10,323 nt of DNA from positions 1-10,323 of the forward strand of contig JBJEHD010000064.1 in assembly GCA_051875715.1 (NCBI GenBank), in the 5' to 3' direction. This DNA comes from DYCT01 sp051875715. Lineage in GTDB: Bacteria > Bacteroidota > Bacteroidia > Bacteroidales > Bacteroidaceae. Both the position numbers and the translations under genes were made by a program. The notes below the pieces were generated by a model. The model was not told the origin of the DNA and made no database searches. It saw nothing but the letters and a program-made list of their open reading frames with translations. Shown here piece after piece: positions 1-7,041 of the stretch (its first letter is position 1; every line of letters begins with the position of its first letter).

Positions 1-31
1 AGGTACGAACTTTATCCATTGCACCAAGCAT
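1..31 (-). CDS. Possible start of a minus-strand gene cut by the left edge
   Basis: Read on the minus strand, an ATG at 31-29 opens a frame of ten codons (MLGAMDKVRT) that runs off the window. An AGGAG at 41-37 lies 5 nt upstream of the ATG inside an A-rich tract, which is good Shine-Dalgarno placement. A second ATG is at 19-17. Further upstream, TATCTTTA at 107-100 differs by one base from the Bacteroidota -7 box TAnnTTTG, but I see no matching -33 element. Too little protein is visible to name a family. The case rests on the ribosome binding site and open frame alone. Confidence 0.35.
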   Translation of the reverse strand, partial: MLGAMDKVRT

Positions 32-181
32 CCGGGCTCCTTTTTTTATCCGTTTCTTGCAGGTTTTGTGCAAAAGGCTGTGTTACAATTGATTAGTTAT
101 AAAGATAATTTCAGCATGAAAGAATTGGTATCAGAAGTTTCTCCTTATTATATATAATTCGCGCGTATGACATTTGCGCCC

Positions 182-554
182 ATGAAAGAGAACACCTTTT
201 CCGACCCGGCTCCTCTTGTTTTGTCTGTGCGCCGCATTAGTCATTTTGGCGTCATTCGTAAATTGTGGCAACGATTCGGCGCGCCCCACCACGGTTTCGA
301 AACTCACAGAGGTAGATGCCCTGCCAAGTATCAAGGTTCAACCGGCCACCCTTAACATCTTGTTTCGGGCGATGCAATCCGATGCGCCCGTTTCCCGGCT
401 CCGTTGCTCCTTTGGCTCGCGTCGAGGTCACATCAAGGTTACCGCAAAAGCAAAAATAGCGAATGCATGCGAAAAGGCCAAGGCTCCCGGACGGAATGTT
501 TCAAAGGGGAAAGGCCCGGAGAGAAAACCTCACGTCACTTTCACAGTGAGGTAA
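182..554 (+). pseudogene. Frameshifted remnant of a small exported lipoprotein
   Basis: ATG at 182 begins MKENTFSDP, which does not resemble a signal peptide. In the frame that starts at base 186, after a single extra A in the AAA at 185-187, the translation is KRTPFPTRLLLFCLCAAL followed by VILASFVNCGND. With the Met restored this is a textbook lipoprotein signal: basic N-terminus, long hydrophobic core, then Cys-Gly-Asn-Asp. The frame stays open to the TAA at 552-554. It continues with TTVSKLTEVDALPSIKVQ, which looks like real protein, but the stretch after about residue 60 is basic, low in hydrophobic pattern and matches nothing I know. A 6-bp inverted repeat (528-533 with 546-551) overlaps the end. 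The likeliest reading is a decayed or truncated lipoprotein gene. A sequencing error at the A run, or initiation at TTG 216, are alternatives. The function is not recognised. Confidence 0.45.
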
Positions 555-633
555 AATCAGTCATAGTCACAGCCATTCCACGCTTAGTCAATTCGAGCAT
601 ATCCACCATTTGCATTGAAACTACCATTTGAAC

Positions 634-664
634 TTGAACAGTACCGCATTATTTTATATGTTTG
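634..664 (+). promoter_or_regulatory. Bacteroidota-type promoter for the nitroreductase-susC-susD cluster
   Basis: TTG at 634-636 is followed after 20 nt by TATGTTTG at 657-664. This fits the Bacteroidota primary sigma pattern of a TTTG/TTG -33 box, 19-21 nt, and TAnnTTTG. The predicted transcript start lies near 670, giving a short leader before the ATG at 695. The box also rules against the in-frame TTG at 662 as a start codon, because that TTG lies inside the -7 element. Confidence 0.65.
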
Positions 665-694
665 CACATAGAACTATTCAAAAAAAGTTTGTTT

Positions 695-1303
695 ATGAAA
701 TGTAGAACGCTGCTTGCTGCCATGCTGTTGACCAGTCTGGGAGCATGCGTCAATCCCAAAACCGAAAACAACATGAATGAAAACAACAATGCACTCGAAG
801 TGATGAAAACGCGCAGGGCCATCCGGGCCTATCAAGACCGTATGCCGGAAAAGGCTCTGATAGAACAGGTTCTGGAGGCCGGAACCTATGCCCCCACCGG
901 CATGAATCGCCAGTCACCCATTATCGTTGCCATAACCAACCGGACCGTACGCGACCGCCTTTCGTCCATGAACGCCGCCATCATGGGAAGCGATTCCGAT
1001 CCGTTTTACGGAGCCCCCGTCGTGCTGGTTGTCTTGGCCGACAAACAATTTCCGACCTATCAGTATGACGGTTCGTTGGTGATGGGGAATCTAATGAACG
1101 CCGCCCATGCCGTAGGCTTAGGTAGTTGCTGGATACATCGAGCCAAAGAGGTGTTTGCCTCACCCGAAGGTAAAGCCTTGCTGCAAGAATGGGGCATCGA
1201 AGGCGACTACGAAGGCATCGGTCACTGCATCTTGGGCTACCGGGCCCAAGAAGTGCCGAAGGCACGTCCTCGGAAGGCTGACTATATCCGCTGGGTGGAA
1301 TGA
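695..1303 (+). CDS. Nitroreductase-family flavoprotein with lipoprotein signal peptide
   Basis: This encodes 202 residues of the FMN-dependent nitroreductase fold. Family members use NAD(P)H to reduce nitro compounds, quinones or flavins; the substrate here is unknown. TRRAIRAY (39-46) is the usual N-terminal phosphate-binding stretch for FMN. YAPTGMNRQ (65-73), the GAPVVLVV strand (106-113), the long helix before GLGSCWI (141-147), and GYRAQEVPKARPRK (181-194) follow in family order. The ATG at 695 is chosen because the frame's earlier TTG (662) lies within the promoter. From this Met the N-terminus reads MKCRTLLAAMLLTSLGAC, with an LGAC lipobox and lipid-modified Cys at 18, then a polar Asn-rich linker before the enzyme. 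A start at Met27 (773) would give a plain cytoplasmic enzyme, so the export signal depends on the start. The gene lies 46 bp before the SusC-like gene with no promoter visible between, so they are probably cotranscribed. Confidence 0.85.
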   Translation: MKCRTLLAAMLLTSLGACVNPKTENNMNENNNALEVMKTRRAIRAYQDRMPEKALIEQVLEAGTYAPTGMNRQSPIIVAITNRTVRDRLSSMNAAIMGSDSDPFYGAPVVLVVLADKQFPTYQYDGSLVMGNLMNAAHAVGLGSCWIHRAKEVFASPEGKALLQEWGIEGDYEGIGHCILGYRAQEVPKARPRKADYIRWVE

Positions 1304-1349
1304 TCTCGATTCCGTCGTCCAAATGCGAAACACATGAAAACCTTTTGAT

Positions 1350-4046
1350 ATGCTGAAAAACTCTTTATTGGCCGGACTCCTGATAGGATGGACGGCCGCT
1401 TCGGTTTATGCCCAGGATTCCCCCGTCCGCACAGCCAAACAGGATACACTCCGACACGGACTTCATGAAAACCTCATAGACAAAGTCACCAAGGAGCGGA
1501 TGAACAAAGGACTGGTCATCCATCCGCTTGACGCCTTGAGCGGACAAGCTGCAGGCGTGAACGTAGGTTCATCGACCACCAACCCACTCGCCATGTTGAG
1601 CAGTGTTCGTGTGAGAGGAACCACCTCGCTGACCGGAGGAAACGACCCGCTGGTCATCATCGACGGCGTATCGTCCGACCTGGCCACACTCAGCAGCATC
1701 TACCCGGGCGACATCGAAAGCTTCAGCATTCTCAAGAATGCTTCTGAGACAGCCCTCTACGGTTCAAGAGGAGCCTCGGGTGTCATCGTAGTCACCACTC
1801 AAAAAGGGAAGAACAACCGCTTCCACATCTCCTACGATGCAAACGTGGCAGTGCAAGACGTATACAAGACACTGCACATGCTCGACGCCAAAGACTACCT
1901 CGGTACAGCAAGCCGCCTCGGTCTCCCTGTTAAAGATGGTGGAGATGACGTGGACTACCAACGTGCCATCACCCGCACTGGATGGGTGCAAAACCATCAC
2001 CTTGCCTTCAGCGGAGGAACAACACAATCAAACTACCGGGCGTCTATCGGATTCATGGACGACAAAGCCGTGGTACGTACCAACGGATACCAAAATCTCG
2101 TGGCCAAAGTCGACCTACGGCAACATGCCTTTGACAACCACCTCACCGTCGACATGGGCGTATTCGGCTCGTCGCAAAAAAGCCACGACTTGTTCGACAC
2201 CCAGAAGTTGTTTTACTCGGCCGCAGCCATGAACCCGACCCTATCCTCCGGGCAAAACGCATCTGGAGGGTGGAACCGCAACGCCGATGCCTCGCAGATA
2301 GACCCTCCAATGGCTCTGCTGAACATGAAGAACGACATGAAACAACTGCAGTTCAACGCACACCTACAACTCACCATACGCCTGCTGAAGAATCTTGACC
2401 TGAAAGCATTCGGTTCTTACTCCTACTCCTCGCAAGAGAATGCCCAATTCTGCCCCACCTGGGTATGGGCGCAAGGGCAAGCCTACCGAGGCGAGCGGAA
2501 AAGCGAGAGTCTGTTGGGAAACATCGCAGCCGACTATCGCTACCAACATGGCATACACCGCCTCGATGCCACAGTTTTAGGCGAATACCAAAAAGAACGG
2601 GTACAAGGCTTCTGGACCCTTGTCAAAGGTTTCACATCCAATGAATTCGGCTATAACAATCTTGGAGCCGGATCCATACGTCCGCAAGGAGGTACAGGAA
2701 GTAGCTACGAGGCTCCGTCATTGGCTTCCGTCATGGGAAGTGTCAACTACACGCTCTCCGACCGATACAAACTAAGCATCAGCGGACGCGGCGATGGAAG
2801 TTCCATGGTAGGCAAAGGACACAAATGGGGGTTTTTCCCATCCGTCTCGGCCGAATGGGACCTAAAGCGCGAAGCATTCCTGCGCAACAAGGCCCATCTG
2901 AGCAGCCTGCGCCTGCGTACCGGGTACGGATTGGCCGGAAACCTCGGCGGCATCTCTTCGTACTACACGCTGCCCTTGATGGAACCAAACAGCGCCGTTC
3001 CGGCTTTCGGCTCGCCCATCGTCACGATGGCCTACATGCGCAACATCAATCCAGACTTGACTTGGGAAACCCGTAGCACCTTCAACATCGGAGCCACCTG
3101 CGGGCTTCTGTCCGACCGCGCGGTGCTGACCGCCGAATACTACTACTCGAAAACCACCAACATGTTGTACCTATACGACGTGCCTGTCCCTCCCTTCACC
3201 TACAACAAAATGCTGGCCAACATCGGCAGCATGAGCAACAGCGGTGTGGAAATAGGTCTCAGCCTCACTCCCATCCGTCGCAAAGACATGGACCTGAACA
3301 TCAACATCAACCTGACCTACCAGCGAAACAAACTCATCTCGTTGAGTGGAAATCTGCAAGGACACGAGCTTAATGCTCCCGACTATGTAAGCATTGGCCA
3401 ACTGAACGGAGCAGGTTTCCACGGCGGGAACAACAACATTGTCTATCAAATGGTGGGCCAACCTCTGGGCGTGTTCTATCTGCCCCACTGCACTGGACTG
3501 GAGCAGAACGACGACGGAACCTACCATTACCGTATTGAAGACCGGAACCACGATGGGAAAGGCGACACCGACGACCGCTACATAGCCGGGCAGGCCACTC
3601 CGAAACTGACACTTGGTTCGAACTTCTCGTTCCGATATAAAAATATCGACATCGCCCTGCAAGTGAACGGAGCCTTCGGACACAAAATCTACAACGGCAC
3701 ATCGCTTACCTATATGAACATGGGCGGTTTCCCCACCTACAATGTCATGGAGCAAGCCCCCAAGCAAAACATCAACGACCAAGTCGCCACCGACTACTGG
3801 CTTGAAAAAGGGAATTACGTCAACTTCGACTACCTGACTATAGGCTGGAACGTCCCCCTGCGTTCACGCTACGTGTCGGACTTGCGCCTCTCCTGCAGCA
3901 TCAACAACCTGGGCGCCATCACCGGCTACAGCGGTCTGAGTCCGATGATAAACAGTTATGTGGTCGACAGCACTTTGGGCATCGACGACAAACGCAGTTA
4001 CCCCATCCACCGGTCATACGCCATCGGGGTCAGCATCCAATTCTAA
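1350..4046 (+). CDS. SusC/RagA-family TonB-linked outer-membrane transporter lacking the N-terminal extension
   Basis: This 898-residue protein should form the TonB-driven beta-barrel that, capped by its SusD partner, imports a ligand across the outer membrane. A signal peptide ends at VYA|Q (residues 21/22). The plug domain follows almost at once (about 45-155), marked by PLDALSGQAAGVNV (59-72), SVRVRGTTSLTGGNDPLVII (85-104) and SILKNASETALYGSRGASGV (126-145). The barrel runs to the C-terminus and ends in aromatic Phe (SIQF), as outer-membrane proteins do. A D-x-N-x-D-G-K-like calcium-loop sequence near residues 728-745 (DRNHDGKGDTDDR) is typical of the SusC family. Many SusC proteins are about 1000 residues and carry a carboxypeptidase-regulatory-like domain and a DEVVVVGYG-type TonB box before the plug; both are absent here. 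The susD-like gene starts 17 bp downstream. The substrate cannot be read from the sequence. Confidence 0.93.
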   Translation: MLKNSLLAGLLIGWTAASVYAQDSPVRTAKQDTLRHGLHENLIDKVTKERMNKGLVIHPLDALSGQAAGVNVGSSTTNPLAMLSSVRVRGTTSLTGGNDPLVIIDGVSSDLATLSSIYPGDIESFSILKNASETALYGSRGASGVIVVTTQKGKNNRFHISYDANVAVQDVYKTLHMLDAKDYLGTASRLGLPVKDGGDDVDYQRAITRTGWVQNHHLAFSGGTTQSNYRASIGFMDDKAVVRTNGYQNLVAKVDLRQHAFDNHLTVDMGVFGSSQKSHDLFDTQKLFYSAAAMNPTLSSGQNASGGWNRNADASQIDPPMALLNMKNDMKQLQFNAHLQLTIRLLKNLDLKAFGSYSYSSQENAQFCPTWVWAQGQAYRGERKSESLLGNIAADYRYQHGIHRLDATVLGEYQKERVQGFWTLVKGFTSNEFGYNNLGAGSIRPQGGTGSSYEAPSLASVMGSVNYTLSDRYKLSISGRGDGSSMVGKGHKWGFFPSVSAEWDLKREAFLRNKAHLSSLRLRTGYGLAGNLGGISSYYTLPLMEPNSAVPAFGSPIVTMAYMRNINPDLTWETRSTFNIGATCGLLSDRAVLTAEYYYSKTTNMLYLYDVPVPPFTYNKMLANIGSMSNSGVEIGLSLTPIRRKDMDLNININLTYQRNKLISLSGNLQGHELNAPDYVSIGQLNGAGFHGGNNNIVYQMVGQPLGVFYLPHCTGLEQNDDGTYHYRIEDRNHDGKGDTDDRYIAGQATPKLTLGSNFSFRYKNIDIALQVNGAFGHKIYNGTSLTYMNMGGFPTYNVMEQAPKQNINDQVATDYWLEKGNYVNFDYLTIGWNVPLRSRYVSDLRLSCSINNLGAITGYSGLSPMINSYVVDSTLGIDDKRSYPIHRSYAIGVSIQF

Positions 4047-4063
4047 TCCTTAATCGTCTTATC

Positions 4064-5692
4064 ATGCAACGAAATACCCTACTCACCCTCATCGGCACGG
4101 CAGTCCTGCCCCTCGCCACTACCGCATGTCTCGATGAAAAGCCGCTTTCGCAACTCACCGAAGAGCAGGCTATGGAAAACGCCAAAAGTATCTACTACAA
4201 CACGGTAGCCAACCTCTATAACTATATAGGTGGAAGTGCAGACAGTCAAGGCCTGCAAGGCACCTACCGGGGAGTCTACGATTTCAACACGTTCACCACC
4301 GACGAGGCCATGCTGCCCACTCGGGGAGCCGACTGGTATGACGGAGGATTCTGGCAAAACCTATACCTACACACCTGGCCCGAATATGACGAAGCACTTT
4401 ACAACACATGGCTCTACCTCTACAAAGTGGTCGGTCTATGCAATCAATCGCTCGAGAACCTGTACAAATACGCAGGCACTCATCTTTCCGAACAAGAAAC
4501 CCTCCAATACACAGCCGAGGTACGGGCCATCCGGGCCATGTTTTACTTTTACCTACTCGACATGTTCGGACGCGTTCCGCTACAAGTAGACACCTCCAAA
4601 ACACTGGCCAAGCAAGCAGAACGAAGCACGGTCTTCCGTTTTGTCTTTGACGAACTGCAAAATGCCATCCCCCACCTTTCCAACCAGATGAGCCAGCACG
4701 AAGGATATGCCTACGGAAAGATGACCCAAGGGGTAGCCTATTTCCTACTGGCCAAATTGGCTTTGAATGCGGAAATCTATGCCGACGACAACTGGACAGA
4801 CGCCCTGCATCCAGACGGTAAGACCATCCTGTTCGAGGTTGACGGGCGATCATTAAACGCCTGGGAAACCACATTAGCTTATTGCACCAAATTAGACGAG
4901 ATGGGCTACCGGCTTGAAGAGGACTACGGATACAATTTCAGCATCCATAACGAAGAATCAACCGAGAACATCTTCACCATCCCGATGGACAAGACCCTCT
5001 ACACCAACGTATTTAGGAATCTGCTTCGGTCTCGTCATTATCAGCATGGGAGCGCACTGGGTTGCTACGCCGAAAACGGGGCATGCGCCACAGTCTCGAC
5101 AGTGCGTGCCTATGGCTACAATACCCCTCAAGAAGACACACGCTGGGAAAGGAACTTCGAGAGCGGACCGGTCGTCGTAGACGGCAAGGCAATCCTCCTC
5201 GAAAATGGAGCACCCCTGGTCTACTCGCCTTTGGAAGTATCCATCGACTTATCTGGCAGCCCATACGAAAAAACAGGCGGAGCACGCATGAAAAAATATG
5301 AAACCGACCGCAGTGCATATAACGACGGCACATTGCAAAGCAACGACATCGTGCTGTTCCGTTATGCCGATGCGTTATTGATGGCGGCAGAAGCGAAAAC
5401 GAGAAACGGGCAGGACGGAGCAGCCGAGTTGAACCAAGTGCGAGAACGCGTAGGCATGGCACCACGCGAAGCCACACTGGACAACATCCTGGAAGAAAGA
5501 TTATTGGAATTGATGTGGGAGGGATGGCGCCGACAAGACCTCGTCCGGTTCGGACGGTTTGGCCAAGCATACGACCAACGCCCGCAACTGAAAGACGAAC
5601 AAACCGGATACACCACCGTATTTCCCATTCCGGCAGCCGCCCATCAGCTCAACCGCCAGTTAAAGCAGAATCCAGGCTACAAAAACAACTGA
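4064..5692 (+). CDS. SusD/RagB-family nutrient-binding outer-membrane lipoprotein
   Basis: This 542-residue partner of the SusC-like transporter should sit on the cell surface as the ligand-binding lid. The N-terminus MQRNTLLTLIGTAVLPLATT leads to a lipobox with Cys22 (TTAC), followed by LDEKPLSQLTEEQ, which resembles the opening of mature SusD proteins. The all-helical SusD core follows: helix AEVRAIRAMFYFYLLDMFG is the TPR-like segment with the usual RA(M/L)-Y/F-x-L pattern. The C-terminal signature is RYADALLMAAEA from residue 433, then EERLLELMWEGWRRQDLVRF from 477, then FPIPAAAHQLN-x-QNPGY near the end. Length is within the usual range for the family. It lies 17 bp after the SusC-like stop and has no promoter of its own that I can see. 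Ligand residues are not conserved enough across the family to predict the substrate. Confidence 0.94.
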   Translation: MQRNTLLTLIGTAVLPLATTACLDEKPLSQLTEEQAMENAKSIYYNTVANLYNYIGGSADSQGLQGTYRGVYDFNTFTTDEAMLPTRGADWYDGGFWQNLYLHTWPEYDEALYNTWLYLYKVVGLCNQSLENLYKYAGTHLSEQETLQYTAEVRAIRAMFYFYLLDMFGRVPLQVDTSKTLAKQAERSTVFRFVFDELQNAIPHLSNQMSQHEGYAYGKMTQGVAYFLLAKLALNAEIYADDNWTDALHPDGKTILFEVDGRSLNAWETTLAYCTKLDEMGYRLEEDYGYNFSIHNEESTENIFTIPMDKTLYTNVFRNLLRSRHYQHGSALGCYAENGACATVSTVRAYGYNTPQEDTRWERNFESGPVVVDGKAILLENGAPLVYSPLEVSIDLSGSPYEKTGGARMKKYETDRSAYNDGTLQSNDIVLFRYADALLMAAEAKTRNGQDGAAELNQVRERVGMAPREATLDNILEERLLELMWEGWRRQDLVRFGRFGQAYDQRPQLKDEQTGYTTVFPIPAAAHQLNRQLKQNPGYKNN

Positions 5693-5732
5693 CAAAGCAG
5701 AAATCGAACAGATACGAAGCGAAAAAAGGGGC

Positions 5733-5852
5733 GGTGTGTCATAATGGCCCATCTGCGGCGTTGCTATCGGCATTCGGCCTTGGTCGTGTACGCCAGTACA
5801 CTCCCTTCGACCTCAGCCTCAGCGCCTTGCATCTCGACCATTCTGACGCACC
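5733..5852. repeat. 120-bp imperfect palindrome, probable dispersed intergenic repeat
   Basis: GGTGTGTCATAATGGCC at 5733-5749 is mirrored by GACCATTCTGACGCACC at 5836-5852; 14 of 17 positions are complementary. The symmetry continues inward more loosely and ends in a perfect central hairpin, GTGTAC-GCCA-GTACAC, at 5786-5801. The two arms centre on the same point (about 5793), so this is one element. It occupies the gap between the convergent susD-like and nadC genes. The transcript could fold into one long hairpin. Its shape and position resemble REP-like or mobile palindromic intergenic repeats, but copy number cannot be judged from one window. I found no transposase. Confidence 0.7.
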
Positions 5853-5855
5853 TTT

Positions 5856-5892
5856 GAGGCTGTGCCAAAATTGGAAGTTTTGACACAGACTC
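5856..5892. terminator. Hairpin between convergent susD-like gene and nadC, possible two-way terminator
   Basis: GAGGCTGTGCCAAAA (5856-5870) and TTTTGACACAGACTC (5878-5892) form a 15-bp stem with two mismatches and a 7-nt loop. Placement between two converging genes and the A/T runs next to the loop suggest termination for either strand. No clear U-tract follows the stem, so intrinsic termination is inferred from position and stem rather than shown. The left arm (TGTGCCAAAATTGG) resembles the outer arm of the adjacent palindrome (TGTGTCATAATGG), so both may belong to one compound repeat. Confidence 0.5.
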
Positions 5893-5969
5893 TCCAAAGT
5901 CTTTCTGGATGCCGATGTCGGCGTCGCAGGCCGGCCGTTACGACACGGCTTTCCTGTTCTTGGTTTTCG

Positions 5970-6821
5970 TCAGCAAGCCTTGAAACTCATGTCCAGGCCT
6001 TTGACCGAATGTGTCAACGCACCGACAGAGATATAGTCGACACCGCATTCCGCATAGTCGCGCAACGTGTCGAACGTGATACCTCCCGAAGATTCCGTCT
6101 CGAATCGGCCACCAATCATCTCAACTGCCTTGCGCGTATCGGCCGGCGTGAAGTTATCAAGCATGATACGGTCTACGCCTCCCAAATCGAGCACCTGCTG
6201 CAATTCGTCGAAGTTGCGTACCTCAATTTCAATCTTCAGGTTCTTTCCTTTGGCCTTGCAGTACTCTTTGGCTCTCGTGATGGCCTGTTCGATGCCACCG
6301 GCAAAATCCACGTGGTTGTCTTTGAGCAAAATCATGTCGAAAAGGCCAATGCGGTGATTCACTCCCCCTCCGATTTTCACAGCCATCTTCTCCAACATGC
6401 GCAGGCCCGGCGTCGTCTTTCGCGTGTCGAGCACCCGCGTCCGCGTGCCTTTCAGGCGTTCTACGTAGCGATGTGTCATCGTAGCGATGCCGCTCATGCG
6501 CTGCATTACGTTCAGCATCAGCCGTTCAGTCTGCAACAACGACTGTACCTTGCCTTCTACCACCATGGCCACATCGCCGGGTTTCACAGGCGTTCCGTCG
6601 CCCATCAGCACCTCGACCTTCATGGTCGGGTCGAATCGGTGGAAAATTTCCTTAGCTATCTCCACTCCCGCCAGGATTCCCTCTTCCTTGATGAGCAGTT
6701 TGGACTTGCCCATGGCATCGGCCGGAATGCAGGAAAGCGTGGTGTGGTCGCCGTCGCCGATGTCCTCGGCAAAGGCCAGGTCGATCAAGCGGTCGACCAG
6801 TTCGGTTACTTGCATATTCAT
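5970..6821 (-). CDS. nadC: Nicotinate-nucleotide pyrophosphorylase (quinolinate phosphoribosyltransferase)
   Basis: This enzyme converts quinolinate and PRPP to nicotinate mononucleotide, CO2 and pyrophosphate in de novo NAD synthesis in the cytoplasm. The 283-residue length from the ATG at 6821 is normal. Family motifs appear in order: EDIGDGDHTT (19-28), TRKTTPGLR (133-141), GGGVNHR (151-157), LKDNH (166-170), EIEVRN (198-203), MLDN (220-223), ESSGGI (243-248) and the C-terminal YISVGALTHS (263-272). The Arg, Lys, His and Glu residues that bind quinolinate and PRPP are within these. A second ATG lies two codons in (6815). The upstream in-frame TTG at 6851 overlaps the promoter box and is rejected. 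The gene is divergent from rlmH and stands alone; nadA and nadB are not in the window. Confidence 0.96.
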   Translation of the reverse strand: MNMQVTELVDRLIDLAFAEDIGDGDHTTLSCIPADAMGKSKLLIKEEGILAGVEIAKEIFHRFDPTMKVEVLMGDGTPVKPGDVAMVVEGKVQSLLQTERLMLNVMQRMSGIATMTHRYVERLKGTRTRVLDTRKTTPGLRMLEKMAVKIGGGVNHRIGLFDMILLKDNHVDFAGGIEQAITRAKEYCKAKGKNLKIEIEVRNFDELQQVLDLGGVDRIMLDNFTPADTRKAVEMIGGRFETESSGGITFDTLRDYAECGVDYISVGALTHSVKGLDMSFKAC

Positions 6822-6848
6822 GTTCAGTCTTATTAAAGTTCGTGGGAG

Positions 6849-6856
6849 CAAAGATA
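6849..6856 (-). promoter_or_regulatory. -7 promoter box of nadC
   Basis: TATCTTTG on the minus strand matches TAnnTTTG and lies about 27 bases before the nadC ATG. No well-spaced -33 TTG is visible (a TTTTG lies only 14 nt upstream), so half of the promoter is uncertain. The box sits in a 14-base sequence, TTGCATTATCTTTG, that recurs exactly before the GH97 gene. Confidence 0.5.
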
Positions 6857-7014
6857 ATGCAAGCCGAAAGCAAAAGGAAATAAGCTCGCTTATTTTTTAC
6901 CAAGGCACAACCTATCTTATCAAAAAATAGTGCAAACCGAGTGAAAAGCCATCGAGCCCAGGTTTGAATCTCTGAATTTCTATTCCCGAGGGCCGTCTGT
7001 CTACGGAATTTCGT

Positions 7015-7022
7015 TACATTTG
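7015..7022 (+). promoter_or_regulatory. -7 promoter box of rlmH
   Basis: TACATTTG matches TAnnTTTG and ends 19 bases before the rlmH ATG at 7042, implying a very short leader. I see no convincing -33 element at 19-21 nt upstream, so this is a partial match only. Confidence 0.4.
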
Positions 7023-7041
7023 CCCGAAAAACAATTTCCTC

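Noticed and set aside
2..157. Open plus-strand frame ending ...MKELVSEVSPYYI at the left edge
   Set aside because: It could be the tail of an upstream gene, but the 51 codons match nothing and the minus strand has a better start signal across the same bases.
662..694. N-terminal extension of the nitroreductase from TTG at 662
   Set aside because: The TTG is part of the TATGTTTG promoter box, and the ATG at 695 gives a proper lipoprotein signal.
3171..3782. 203-codon minus-strand frame inside the SusC-like gene
   Set aside because: The Val- and His-rich translation is the usual shadow of barrel codons; there is no start signal or family match.
5908..5925. GATGCCGA-TG-TCGGCGTC inverted repeat downstream of nadC
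   Set aside because: The loop is only 2 nt and no U-tract follows on the minus strand, so a terminator role is not supported; the adjacent GGCCGGCC (5929-5936) is a chance palindrome.
5862..6836. 324-codon plus-strand open frame opposite nadC
   Set aside because: It is antisense to nadC, has no recognisable motif, and starts inside the terminator hairpin.
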